Part shown: one piece after another, positions 9,728-18,507 of the stretch | Layout: every line of letters starts with the position of its first letter | Numbering within the stretch: the stretch's first letter is position 1 | Origin: Pseudomonadota bacterium | GTDB taxonomy: Bacteria; Pseudomonadota; Gammaproteobacteria; Burkholderiales; Burkholderiaceae_B | Reading direction: 5' to 3' | Length of the DNA: 64,000 nucleotides | Assembly (NCBI GenBank): GCA_023389155.1 | Contig: JAEWEV010000011.1 | Location: 319,451 to 383,450, forward strand | Position numbers and translations under genes: made by a program | The notes under the pieces: generated by a model | The model's database searches: none | What the model was told of the DNA's origin: nothing | Seen by the model: the letters and a program-made list of their open reading frames with translations, nothing else

Positions 9728-10876
9728 ATGTCGCAAACTTTCCTAGACTTCAACTCATCGACCCCTTGTGATCCGCAAGTTATTGATTTTATGAATCAAT
9801 ATTGGCTAGCGGCAGGGAATCCTCATTCCTCTGAGCATGCATTCGGGTGGGTGAAGAGCTCAGTTATCGAGGATGGTCGTTCTGCGATTGCAGATTTTCT
9901 TAACGTTTTTCCGGAAGATCTATTTTTCACTTCAGGAGCGACTGAGTCGAATAACATTGCGATCTTGTCGGGGATTAAAGCTGCCGTGGCACGCAATCCG
10001 GGGAAACGCAAAGTACTTACGACTTGGTTGGAACACAAATCGGTCATCGAGCCTTTAAAAAAAATCTGTTCCGATTTTAACTTAAAGTTGCATTTTGTTT
10101 CTTTAAGTGATGAAGGTCTCATTAATACGACTGAATTAAGAGACCTATTGGATGCAGGCGATGTTTTATGGCTATCAATATGTAATGTCAGCGGGGAAAT
10201 AGGTACTGTACAACATATTAACCTTCTGGGAGAGCTCTGCTCTGAACATGATGTAGCGTTTCACGTAGATGCCACACAAGGAATTTACGAACGCGTTTCT
10301 CCGCTTGATTGCGGGATCGATTTTATGTCTATGTCTGCACATAAAATATACGGTCCGAATGGCATAGGCTTACTTTACGTTCGTAATTTTGAGGAGGCCG
10401 GGCTAGAGCCGCTATTTTTCGGAGGGGGCCAACAAAATGGCTTGCGGCCGGGCACCGTTCCTACGCCTCTGGTAGCCGGATATCGTCGTGCTTTTGAATT
10501 AATGTATGCGAATATGAATGCCGAGATCGCCTCAATCACAACGTTACGCAATTATCTATTTGATGCTTTGAAAAGTAGATTTCCAATTGCGCTAAATGGC
10601 AGCGCGGTAGCAAGACACCCGGGTAACCTAAATGTTCAAATTAAAGGTGTTGATGCATTAACCCTCCTGAATAATGTTCAACCCCATTTGGCTTTCTCAT
10701 TGGGCTCGGCTTGTACTAGCGGACAGATCAGGGTTTCTGAAGTGTTAAGGGCCATTGGTTTGACTGATGAGGAGGCCTTCTCTTCTTTCCGGATAACTTG
10801 CGGACGGTTTACGACTAAAGATGATATCGATCGCGCTTTGGAAATACTAGATACAGCGTACCGGAAAATTGCTTAA
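9728..10876 (+). CDS. sspA: cysteine desulfurase, SspA/IscS-like
   Basis: 382 residues, class V aminotransferase fold. The PLP lysine is K206 in SAHKIYGPNG, and the mobile-loop catalytic cysteine is C329 in GSACTSGQ. TSGATESNN near 68-76 binds the cofactor phosphate. It takes sulfur from L-cysteine as a persulfide and would hand it to the SspD-type protein. A housekeeping IscS would normally lie beside iscR, iscU and iscA; here the neighbours are all defence genes, so a dedicated donor is likely. The gene shares the low GC of the island and marks its right end. The next gene, at 10916, has chromosomal composition and converges on it. Confidence 0.88.
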   Translation: MSQTFLDFNSSTPCDPQVIDFMNQYWLAAGNPHSSEHAFGWVKSSVIEDGRSAIADFLNVFPEDLFFTSGATESNNIAILSGIKAAVARNPGKRKVLTTWLEHKSVIEPLKKICSDFNLKLHFVSLSDEGLINTTELRDLLDAGDVLWLSICNVSGEIGTVQHINLLGELCSEHDVAFHVDATQGIYERVSPLDCGIDFMSMSAHKIYGPNGIGLLYVRNFEEAGLEPLFFGGGQQNGLRPGTVPTPLVAGYRRAFELMYANMNAEIASITTLRNYLFDALKSRFPIALNGSAVARHPGNLNVQIKGVDALTLLNNVQPHLAFSLGSACTSGQIRVSEVLRAIGLTDEEAFSSFRITCGRFTTKDDIDRALEILDTAYRKIA

Positions 10877-10915
10877 GTCTATGTAAGCACCCGCCCCGAT
10901 TATCACATCTGTGTA

Positions 10916-11908
10916 TCACTTGTAAACGTTGGGCCCCTGCGTCTTCTGCCGCCCCCTCGCCCTCCTTAACTGCTGCCTGCCCGAAAATCCCGCCATCTCC
11001 AGCCCATTGGCATCCGGATCCGAAAGCTCACTCATCTGCGCCAGCATCTCCAGCCGCACCGCCTCGATATACACTCTTGGCGTCAGTCCCAGGTTCTGCC
11101 TGAAAATTCGCAGCAGCTGACGCTCGCTCACATGTGCAATATCGGCAAGAGTGGCCGAATTCCAGGCTGCGCCCGGATCCGCTTCGATGGCATCCTGTAC
11201 CCGTAGCAGTGCCTGATGCTGATGATGCCGATATTTCAGTAAGGGAGAGATTTCCGGTTCCTGCAAATGGCGCCTGCGCGTCACACGCATGGATTGTGCG
11301 GTTGCATTTGCAATGCGCTCGCCGGCAACAATCGATACACAATACAGTGCCAGATCAATGCCCGCAGTGATGCCGGCACTGGAAAGCAGATTGCCATCGT
11401 CAACATACAGGCGGTTGCGCAGTACGCAAGCCTTGGGGGCCAGCCGCTGCAGTTCATCCAGCAAATCGTGATGGGTAGTCAGTTTTCTGCCCGATGCCAG
11501 CCCGGCATCGGCAAGCAGCAACGCTCCCGCGCATATCGTCAATAGGGTGCAGCCGTTTTTGCGTTCTGCCTTGAAGCAATCCAGATAACGTGTCAGCCAT
11601 TGACGCGTCTGCAGCCAGACCGGGTCGCGGTAAATGATTTTCGCGGTGGGGCCGCTGCGGCCAGACAGAACAAGCCACACAGGCCCTTTACGACTCAGGT
11701 TCTGTAAATCAGGCAGAGGGGTGAGCGAATCGAACACCAGGCCCACGGAAGAGGAAATCCGTGGTTCCGGCGAAACGAATTGCAGGTCGAACTGTGCAGG
11801 TTTACCCGCGGCGACCAGATGCTGGTTAGCAAGACGTAAGACTTCTGCCGGGCCCGCCACATCCATGATGAGCGTATCCGGCAGCAGCAGAAAACAAACA
11901 GTAATCAT
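10916..11908 (-). CDS. GlxA-family regulator (DJ-1/PfpI + AraC HTH)
   Basis: 330 residues. The N-terminal 190 residues form a DJ-1/PfpI-like sensor (LLLPDTLIMDVAGPAEVL, later CAGALLLADAGL with the nucleophile-elbow cysteine). The C-terminal 100 residues are an AraC-type DNA-binding domain with a good first HTH (LADIAHVSERQLLRIF). The second HTH is poorly conserved: GFSGRQQLRRARGRQ carries charged residues where the family has aromatic and hydrophobic ones. The gene starts 5 bp past the stop of the cysteine hydrolase gene, so the two form an operon and the regulator probably controls it. The inducer is unknown. It is the first gene of chromosomal composition to the right of the island. Confidence 0.85.
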   Translation of the reverse strand: MITVCFLLLPDTLIMDVAGPAEVLRLANQHLVAAGKPAQFDLQFVSPEPRISSSVGLVFDSLTPLPDLQNLSRKGPVWLVLSGRSGPTAKIIYRDPVWLQTRQWLTRYLDCFKAERKNGCTLLTICAGALLLADAGLASGRKLTTHHDLLDELQRLAPKACVLRNRLYVDDGNLLSSAGITAGIDLALYCVSIVAGERIANATAQSMRVTRRRHLQEPEISPLLKYRHHQHQALLRVQDAIEADPGAAWNSATLADIAHVSERQLLRIFRQNLGLTPRVYIEAVRLEMLAQMSELSDPDANGLEMAGFSGRQQLRRARGRQKTQGPNVYK

Positions 11909-11913
11909 CCGGA

Positions 11914-12474
11914 TCAGGCGTGTGTCAGCGAATTGGACATAACATCATGCACATGGGCGATTCTGGCAAAGCGCCCGTGCAGGACTGTCTCGGTTCGTCG
12001 GTGAATATCATCGGCACCGATGCGCTCTCCATCGGGAGCGGTCATGTCGAATGTCAGTGTCGCGTCAGTCACAAATGTCATATTGAAGCCCTCATCGGAC
12101 AGGTGGCGCGTGGTGGTTTCGCAACATTGCTCGGTGCGAATTCCGGCAATCATGATATCTGTGTAGCCGACGTCACGCAGCCATGCAAGCAGTCCGGTGC
12201 CGACCAGGGCGCTGTGCTTGTGTTTTTTTACCACCAGCACCGGGTCAAAGTCCACCAGACCTTCCAGTGGGCGTACGTAACCGCTGGCTTCATTGAAGGG
12301 ATTGTCTGTTGCGTTTGCGCAATGATACACCCGTACGATGGGAATTTGCCGCTTGCGGCAATCGGCGATCAGCGCGTTAACGGCCGACAGAAAGGGCGTG
12401 CTGCGGGCTTCATCCCAAAAATCGCGCTGTCGAAAAGATTCCTGCACGTCGATGAGAATAAGTATTTCAGTCAT
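11914..12474 (-). CDS. isochorismatase-like cysteine hydrolase
   Basis: About 186 residues. The catalytic triad of the family is visible: Asp in LILIDVQ, Lys in VVKKHKHS, and Cys in RTEQCCETT. Members hydrolyse amides or enol ethers such as nicotinamide, N-carbamoylsarcosine or isochorismate; nothing here identifies the substrate. The ATG at 12474 is preceded by AGGACA and gives the usual family N-terminus MTEILILIDVQ; an upstream ATG at 12498 would add eight unlikely residues. It is co-transcribed with the GlxA-type regulator downstream, a pairing common for such hydrolases. Confidence 0.88.
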   Translation of the reverse strand: MTEILILIDVQESFRQRDFWDEARSTPFLSAVNALIADCRKRQIPIVRVYHCANATDNPFNEASGYVRPLEGLVDFDPVLVVKKHKHSALVGTGLLAWLRDVGYTDIMIAGIRTEQCCETTTRHLSDEGFNMTFVTDATLTFDMTAPDGERIGADDIHRRTETVLHGRFARIAHVHDVMSNSLTHA

Positions 12475-12662
12475 GATTTGTCCTGTTTGGTTACTCAAGG
12501 GTTATCATAGGATCTAATATTGTTTCGGTTTGCTTCAGAAACGGACACAAAGCGGCCATTTTCCGACACGTTTCCCTGCCATATTGAGGGCTGCCGGTGC
12601 CGCCAGCTCGTGTTGCCCTGTCTCACGAGATTCGTTCAGAGTATTTTTGCGTGAGTATGTAT

Positions 12663-14954
12663 ATGCGTTTCCCTCCCTTCAAACAGGCCGTTTTGACCAG
12701 CTGTGTGTTTTCCGTTTTTGCGTGTGCTGCATCAGCGGTAGGGCAGCCGGCCCAATCACAGAGCCCGATCTCTGCCGAACCTGTGCAACCCGCAACACCG
12801 GCTAATGTCCAGGGAACCGCAAATGCAACCGAGCCGATCAATGCAGGTAGCTCCACCAATGCCGTGGCCCCGGTCACGGCAGAAAACGATGGTGCATCCA
12901 ACGATAGCAACATTGCGCAACTGGCCCCCATTGTGGCGACCAGCACCCGCATGGATCGACCCGCGAGTGAGATTCCGGCATCAGTCAACGTTATCGACGG
13001 TGCGCAAATACGCGCCAACGAGATGCAGGTGAATCTGTCCGAAGGCCTGCGTGGCATTCCCGGCCTGACGGTACGCAACCGCCAGAATTACGCCCAGGAT
13101 CTGCAAGTGGGTATTCGGGGATTTGGTGCGCGTTCCGCTTTTGGAGTCCGCGGTATCCGTCTTTATGTCGATGGCATTCCGGCCACCATGCCCGACGGAC
13201 AGGGCCAGACTTCCAATATCGATTTGTCATCCATTGATTCTGCCGAAGTGCTGCGGGGTCCTTTCTCCACACTTTACGGAAATTCGTCGGGTGGCGTATT
13301 GCTGACCGAAACTGAGACCGGTGAAGGCCCGCTCAAGCTCACACCATCCTTTGCGACTGGCAGTGATGGCCAGTTACGCTATGGCATGAAGGCATCGGGT
13401 TCGCGCGGTGATGGCCCCGGCGCGATCGACTATCTGCTCAGCACCAATCATTTCCGTACCGATGGCTATCGCGAACATAGCGAAGCAGAAAAGAATCAGG
13501 TGAATGCAAAGCTCGGCATGCAGGTAGGTGACAGCGGTCATCTTAGCCTGCTATTCAATCACGTTGATGTATCCGCGCAGGACCCCCAGGGTCTGACACG
13601 TGAGGAATTCGAGGACGATCCCCGCCAGGCCTCGCCCAATGCTGAAACCTACAACGTTAGAAAAACCACCAAGCAGACTCAGGGCGGCCTGGTCTATGAA
13701 CAGCCGCTGTCCGACCGCACAGACTTGCGGGTCATGGGCTATTATGGCGAACGTGAAACGAAGCAGTTCCTGTCCATTCCGGTTGCACCGCAACGCGCGC
13801 CTTCACATGCAGGTGGCGTAATCTGGCTTAAGCGTCAGTACGGTGGCGCCGATGTCAGACTGACTTCTCATGTGTCGCTGGCAGACCGCCCCCTGACGCT
13901 GGTCGCGGGTGTCGCCTGGGATACCATGCGCGAAGCACGCAAGGGCTACGAAAATTTCATTGGTGATCAACTCGGCGTACAGGGCAACCTGCGCCGCGAC
14001 GAAATCAATAATGTTTGGAACCTGGACCCCTATGTACAGGCATCATGGAATTTTGCGGAGCGCTGGACCCTGGATGCGGGACTGCGTTACAGCAACGTGC
14101 ATTTCAAGTCTTCCGACCGATATATTACAAATGGCAATGGCAATGACAGCGGCACCGCCAACTACAGCAAATTGCTGCCTGTGGTGGCGCTGAACTACCA
14201 GGCTACGCCTGATCTGTCGTTCTATGTGACCGCCGGGCGCGGGTTTGAAACGCCCACCTTTAATGAGCTTTCCTATCGCAACGATGACGAGGCTGGACTC
14301 AATTTCGGCCTGAAACCATCAATCAATACCACGCTTGAGGCTGGCGCCAAGGCCAATATCGGAGGCGGCCAGCTGACCGCTGCGGTTTTTCGCACCTATA
14401 CCAAGGATGAAATCGTCAGTGCCGGTGGCAGCGGCGGTCGTACCGCCTACCAGAATGCCGGACGCACCCTGCGCGATGGCCTGGAGCTGGCGTGGGATGC
14501 GAAGTTGTATCGCAGCCTGCGCGCCCGCCTGTCCTATACCTACTTGAATGCCCGTTATCGTGACAGCTTCTGTTCCGGCACATGCTCAGACAGCAATCCC
14601 GAGACCCCGTCCGGCAACAAAATTCCCGGCATCGCCCGCAACACCGCCACAGCTTCTTTGAGCTGGGAACCCGACCAGGGGTGGAACGGCGGCGTCGATA
14701 TCGATTATCTGGGTAAAGTGTATGTCAACGATGCGAACAGCGAATCTGCACCGTCGGCAGTCGTAACAGGTCTGCATGCCGGATATCTTTGGAAACGCGA
14801 TCAATGGACCGTGAACACATTTGCACGCGTCGATAACGTCTTCAATGCCCGATACGCGGGGTCTGTCATCATCAATGATGCAAACAATCGCTATTATGAA
14901 CCATCGCCAGGCCGTAACTGGACGGCAGGTATGACCCTGAGCTATCGCTTTTAG
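12663..14954 (+). CDS. pqqU: TonB-dependent outer-membrane receptor, PqqU (YncD)-like
   Basis: About 763 residues from an ATG that opens a clear signal peptide (MRFPPFKQAVLTSCVFSVFA). A low-complexity Ala/Thr/Asn/Pro linker of about 60 residues comes next, then a plug with RGFGARSAFGVRG and DGIPATMPDGQGQT, then a 22-strand-type barrel ending in the Phe-terminated LSYRF. The plug motifs are those I associate with E. coli YncD/PqqU, the receptor for pyrroloquinoline quinone. The next gene on the same strand is a PQQ-dependent dehydrogenase, which fits cofactor uptake. Upstream ATGs at 12597 and 12657 are possible starts but would bury the signal peptide. TonB, ExbB and ExbD are not in the window. 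A siderophore receptor is the main alternative. Confidence 0.8.
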   Translation: MRFPPFKQAVLTSCVFSVFACAASAVGQPAQSQSPISAEPVQPATPANVQGTANATEPINAGSSTNAVAPVTAENDGASNDSNIAQLAPIVATSTRMDRPASEIPASVNVIDGAQIRANEMQVNLSEGLRGIPGLTVRNRQNYAQDLQVGIRGFGARSAFGVRGIRLYVDGIPATMPDGQGQTSNIDLSSIDSAEVLRGPFSTLYGNSSGGVLLTETETGEGPLKLTPSFATGSDGQLRYGMKASGSRGDGPGAIDYLLSTNHFRTDGYREHSEAEKNQVNAKLGMQVGDSGHLSLLFNHVDVSAQDPQGLTREEFEDDPRQASPNAETYNVRKTTKQTQGGLVYEQPLSDRTDLRVMGYYGERETKQFLSIPVAPQRAPSHAGGVIWLKRQYGGADVRLTSHVSLADRPLTLVAGVAWDTMREARKGYENFIGDQLGVQGNLRRDEINNVWNLDPYVQASWNFAERWTLDAGLRYSNVHFKSSDRYITNGNGNDSGTANYSKLLPVVALNYQATPDLSFYVTAGRGFETPTFNELSYRNDDEAGLNFGLKPSINTTLEAGAKANIGGGQLTAAVFRTYTKDEIVSAGGSGGRTAYQNAGRTLRDGLELAWDAKLYRSLRARLSYTYLNARYRDSFCSGTCSDSNPETPSGNKIPGIARNTATASLSWEPDQGWNGGVDIDYLGKVYVNDANSESAPSAVVTGLHAGYLWKRDQWTVNTFARVDNVFNARYAGSVIINDANNRYYEPSPGRNWTAGMTLSYRF

Positions 14955-14994
14955 CGTTAAAATACAAATTACATCCTACAACAAGCTAGTGCCG

Positions 14995-15015
14995 TGTCAT
15001 GACACACGTCATGAC
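14995..15015. promoter_or_regulatory. repeated palindrome upstream of gcd
   Basis: TGTCATGACA (14995-15004) is a perfect palindrome. Its 8-bp core GTCATGAC recurs at 15008-15015, 12 bp further on, just over one helical turn. Two adjacent copies between the receptor and dehydrogenase genes, about 105 bp before the gcd start, suggest an operator for a dimeric regulator. The regulator is unknown. Confidence 0.4.
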
Positions 15016-15119
15016 CTGTTGTATTTATGATGTCACATCCCCGCCATGCAAAGGCACACAGCCATGGCGCGATGGAAGAATTCTGCTTGATCTGTTGTGT
15101 GTTTCACGGGGAAAAAATA

Positions 15120-17600
15120 ATGAATGATCGTAAACCCATATCCGGCATTGCAGGAGTTGGCCTGACGTTGCTTGCCATACTCATCATGCTGTTTGGCATA
15201 TTCATGACAGGCGGCGGTATCTGGCTGGCAATCCTGGGGGGTAGCGTTTATTACGTCCTGATGGGTCTGGCGCTGTTGCTGTCGGGTTACCTCATCTGGA
15301 AACGCAGTATGGTTGGGGCATGGCTGTACGCTGTGGCATTTATTGCAACTATCATATGGGCGGTTTGGGAGGCCGGCTGGGAATTCTGGCCATTGGTCGC
15401 ACGCATTTTCGCCTTTGCCGTGCTCGCCTTTCTTGTTTCCCTGGCCGTGCCGGCGCTGCGCCGCGCCGAAGGTAAAGCACCCTGCCGCGTCACACGGTGG
15501 TCCTCACTCGTGCTGGCCGTGGGTATCGTTGCAACTTTCGCCCTGTTTTTCTTTCCCAAATCAGTTATTGAGGCCGAGCACATTGCGCCCGTGACAAAAG
15601 CCAACGGTGGCGGCCAGCCATCGAACTGGGAACACTGGGGTAACACCGTGGCCGGCACGCGCTTTGTGGCCATGGACCAGATCAACAAAAACAATATCGA
15701 CAAACTGGAAGTTGCGTGGACCGCCCATACCGGTGACATCCCTGAAAGTACCGGATCCGGTGCCGAGGATCAGAACACGCCGCTGCAGATTGGCGATACC
15801 CTCTACGTGTGCACACCCTATAGTAAGGTTATTGCACTGGATGTAGATACTGGCAAGGAAAAATGGCGTTACGACTCGAAAGCCACCGCACCCAACTGGC
15901 AACGCTGCCGCGGGCTAGGCTATTATGACGCCACGGCCGATGCGGGTACCGTGGCACAGGCGAGCGCCGCAGGCGTGCAGCTTGCAGATGAACAGAATAC
16001 CGCTCCTGCTGAAGGCACAACTCCTGCAGGCACATTGTCTGTCAGCGAGCCTGCCAATGCCGTTACCTGCCCGCGTCGCCTGTTTCTGCCTACTACAGAT
16101 GCGCGCCTGATCGCCATCAACGCCGACAATGCTCAGCCCTGCACTGAATTTGGCAATCTGGGCACCGTCGATCTGAAGGTCGGCATGGGTGAGGTCAAGG
16201 ATGGCTACTATCAGCAGACATCAACCCCTCTTGTTGCCGGCCATCTGGTCATTATCGGTGGTCGCGTCGCCGATAACTTTGCTGTGGACGAGCCTCCGGG
16301 CGTGGTTCGGGCGTTTAATGTTATTTCCGGTAATCTGGAATGGGCATGGGATCCGGGCAATCCCGAGATCACCGGCCTGCCGCCTGAAGGCCAGACCTAT
16401 ACACGTGGTACGCCAAACGTATGGTCAGCCATGTCTTATGATGCCAAGCTTGGCCTGGTCTACCTGCCCACAGGTAACGCCACGCCAGACTTTTACGCAG
16501 GACAGCGTACCGAACTGGACGACAAATACAGCTCTTCGATCGTGGCACTGGACGTGAATTCCGGCAAGGTCAGGTGGCATTTCCAGACCACACACCACGA
16601 TTTGTGGGACTTTGACCTTCCCGCCCAGCCGCTGCTTTATGACATTCCTGATGGCAAAGGCGGCACCAATTTCGCCCTGGTACAGATCACCAAGCAGGGA
16701 GAAATTTTCATGCTGGATCGTGCAACCGGCAAGCCCCTGGCGGAAGTCAAGGAGCTGCCTGTGCCCCAGGGCAACGTAAAAGGCGAACGCTATTCCGAAA
16801 CACAACCGTTTTCAGTGGGTATGCCATCTATTGGTAACCAGACACTGAAAGAATCCGACATGTGGGGTGCGACGGCACTCGATCAGCTCTTATGCCGTAT
16901 CCAGTTCGCGGGCATGCGCCATGAGGGCGTCTATACGCCTCCCGGCGAAGACCGTGCATTGCAGTTTCCTGGTTCACTGGGCGGCATGAACTGGGGCAGC
17001 GTCTCTGTGGATCCCACCACCAATTACATGTTCGTCAACGACATGCGTTTGGGTCTGGCCAACTATATGATTCCACGTGAAAAAGTCGGTGCGGGCGCCA
17101 GTGGTATCGAGATGGGTGTGGTACCGCAGGATGGCACGCCATACGGCGCCATGCGCGAACGGTTCCTGTCGCAATTGGGCATCCCCTGCCAGAAACCGCC
17201 GTTTGGCACCATGACCGCCATTGATCTGAAAACCCGCAAGATTGTCTGGCAGGTACCGGTAGGTACAGTGCAGGACACCGGACCGCTGGGTATTCGCATG
17301 GGCATGCCGATTCCGGTGGGAATGCCAACTCTTGGCCCTTCGCTGGCCACCCAGGCTGGCTTGCTGTTCTTCGCTGGCACCCAGGATTTCTATCTGCGCG
17401 CCTTTGATTCATCTACCGGCAAAGAGATCTGGAAGTCCCGTCTGCCTGTCGGCAGCCAGTCCGGCCCCATGTCGTATATCTCGCCAAAAACAGGCAAGCA
17501 GTATGTTCTGATCAATGCCGGCGGCGCAAGGCAGTCGCCGGACCGGGGCGACTACATCATCGCCTACGCCCTGCCTGATGATGCTCGCAAGGAGCAATAA
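15120..17600 (+). CDS. gcd: membrane-bound PQQ glucose (quinate/shikimate-type) dehydrogenase
   Basis: About 827 residues. Five predicted membrane helices fill roughly the first 140 residues, followed by a periplasmic eight-bladed quinoprotein propeller. HHDLWDFDLPAQP is the signature segment carrying the catalytic and metal-binding aspartates of this family. It oxidises aldoses such as glucose, or quinate/shikimate, in the periplasm and passes electrons to ubiquinone. I placed the start at 15120 because GGGGAAAAAATA precedes the ATG; an in-frame ATG at 15027 would add 31 residues that do not look like a membrane protein. An Ala/Thr/Glu-rich insert lies around residues 280-315. It follows the PqqU-like receptor by 165 bp on the same strand. 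No PQQ biosynthesis gene is in the window, so the cofactor may be made elsewhere or imported. Confidence 0.9.
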   Translation: MNDRKPISGIAGVGLTLLAILIMLFGIFMTGGGIWLAILGGSVYYVLMGLALLLSGYLIWKRSMVGAWLYAVAFIATIIWAVWEAGWEFWPLVARIFAFAVLAFLVSLAVPALRRAEGKAPCRVTRWSSLVLAVGIVATFALFFFPKSVIEAEHIAPVTKANGGGQPSNWEHWGNTVAGTRFVAMDQINKNNIDKLEVAWTAHTGDIPESTGSGAEDQNTPLQIGDTLYVCTPYSKVIALDVDTGKEKWRYDSKATAPNWQRCRGLGYYDATADAGTVAQASAAGVQLADEQNTAPAEGTTPAGTLSVSEPANAVTCPRRLFLPTTDARLIAINADNAQPCTEFGNLGTVDLKVGMGEVKDGYYQQTSTPLVAGHLVIIGGRVADNFAVDEPPGVVRAFNVISGNLEWAWDPGNPEITGLPPEGQTYTRGTPNVWSAMSYDAKLGLVYLPTGNATPDFYAGQRTELDDKYSSSIVALDVNSGKVRWHFQTTHHDLWDFDLPAQPLLYDIPDGKGGTNFALVQITKQGEIFMLDRATGKPLAEVKELPVPQGNVKGERYSETQPFSVGMPSIGNQTLKESDMWGATALDQLLCRIQFAGMRHEGVYTPPGEDRALQFPGSLGGMNWGSVSVDPTTNYMFVNDMRLGLANYMIPREKVGAGASGIEMGVVPQDGTPYGAMRERFLSQLGIPCQKPPFGTMTAIDLKTRKIVWQVPVGTVQDTGPLGIRMGMPIPVGMPTLGPSLATQAGLLFFAGTQDFYLRAFDSSTGKEIWKSRLPVGSQSGPMSYISPKTGKQYVLINAGGARQSPDRGDYIIAYALPDDARKEQ

Positions 17601-17664
17601 AGAGCAATCGCAGTTGCAATACAGGACTGATTTTGTGACATCCGCAGGATCTGTCTGCTGAACG

Positions 17665-17715
17665 AAAAAGACCCCGATAATGCTGTCAATGACAGTTGTT
17701 ATCGGGGTCTTTTTT
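17665..17715. terminator. bidirectional intrinsic terminator
   Basis: A perfect 15-bp stem, AAAAGACCCCGATAA with TTATCGGGGTCTTTT, encloses a 20-nt loop and has an A-run on the left and a T-run on the right. It lies between the convergent gcd and thiol dioxygenase genes and would stop transcription from both. Confidence 0.9.
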
Positions 17716-17771
17716 ACTGGGTGTGGACAACATCTCGGTTAAACGACCAGTCTGACCATTCGCAGACGCAT

Positions 17772-18362
17772 TTATGATTTTTCACTTTGCACCCAGAGGT
17801 TGGGCGTAAACACATTTGAATAGCCGGAAACAAAGCGCTTGGGAGCGCCGGTTTCCTGATCATATACGCTACGCTCAATGCGACCAATATTGCCGCCATA
17901 CAGGTGAATGCTAATGGAGACCTGGTCATCAAACGCATTGCTCACCTGATGGATATCACCAATTGTGGGCGATACACAGGCGATCTGACCGGGCAGCAAC
18001 CTGTTCGCCGGTCCTGCCGGTTCCATGCCGCTATCAGTCCTGCGAAATGGCTGATCCAGCTCAGCGCCACGCAGCATACCAATAACGCCCCATACCGTAT
18101 GATCGTGCACTGGTGTTTTCTGCCCAGGCCCCCACACAAAGCTCACCAGCGAAAATCTGTCCAGCGGATCTCCGTAAAGCAAATATTGCCGGTAATAGTC
18201 GGGATGCGGAACGGTCATCTCGTCCGGTAGCCAATCATCCGTTTTCACGAGGCTGGCAATCAGTCGACTGGATTCTTCCAGCAGTTGGGCTTCGCTCAGT
18301 CCCTCCTGCCCAACCAGACGACTAAGCCCCTTTACGGTATCCAGAAGTATATTTTCGCTCAT
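17772..18362 (-). CDS. mdo: thiol dioxygenase, 3-mercaptopropionate dioxygenase-like
   Basis: 196 residues, cupin fold. The iron ligands are visible as HDHTVWG (two His) and HQVSN (third His), in the order SFVWGPGQ, HDH, GxIGMLRGAE, IGDxHQVSN, SIHLYGxNIG, SGYSN. These blocks match 3-mercaptopropionate dioxygenases better than mammalian-type cysteine dioxygenase. The enzyme converts a thiol to a sulfinate with O2 at a mononuclear non-haem Fe(II). A GAGGAACG motif sits directly before the ATG. Such enzymes are known from Advenella in breakdown of organic sulfur compounds, which supports the taxonomic guess. Cysteine or mercaptosuccinate could also be the substrate. Confidence 0.85.
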   Translation of the reverse strand: MSENILLDTVKGLSRLVGQEGLSEAQLLEESSRLIASLVKTDDWLPDEMTVPHPDYYRQYLLYGDPLDRFSLVSFVWGPGQKTPVHDHTVWGVIGMLRGAELDQPFRRTDSGMEPAGPANRLLPGQIACVSPTIGDIHQVSNAFDDQVSISIHLYGGNIGRIERSVYDQETGAPKRFVSGYSNVFTPNLWVQSEKS

Positions 18363-18507
18363 CGTTCCTCATCTCCCTGTCTCTGGCCAGATTGCACAAT
18401 GGCACGAGCGGCAAATGGATTTCGCAGTGCCTAACGCCTGTCCGGCCGATTATTTCAATTGTCCATTATATCGAAACCGTCGTGGCGCACTGTACATGCG
18501 GGAGCGA

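Noticed and set aside
5398..10876. BREX locus, because of the large ATPase and PAPS-reductase-like gene
   Set aside because: No PglZ, BrxL or methylase is present, and the DUF4007 and divergent desulfurase genes fit Ssp better.
11920..12510. 196-codon open frame antisense to the cysteine hydrolase
   Set aside because: Fully covered by a gene with an intact catalytic triad on the other strand.
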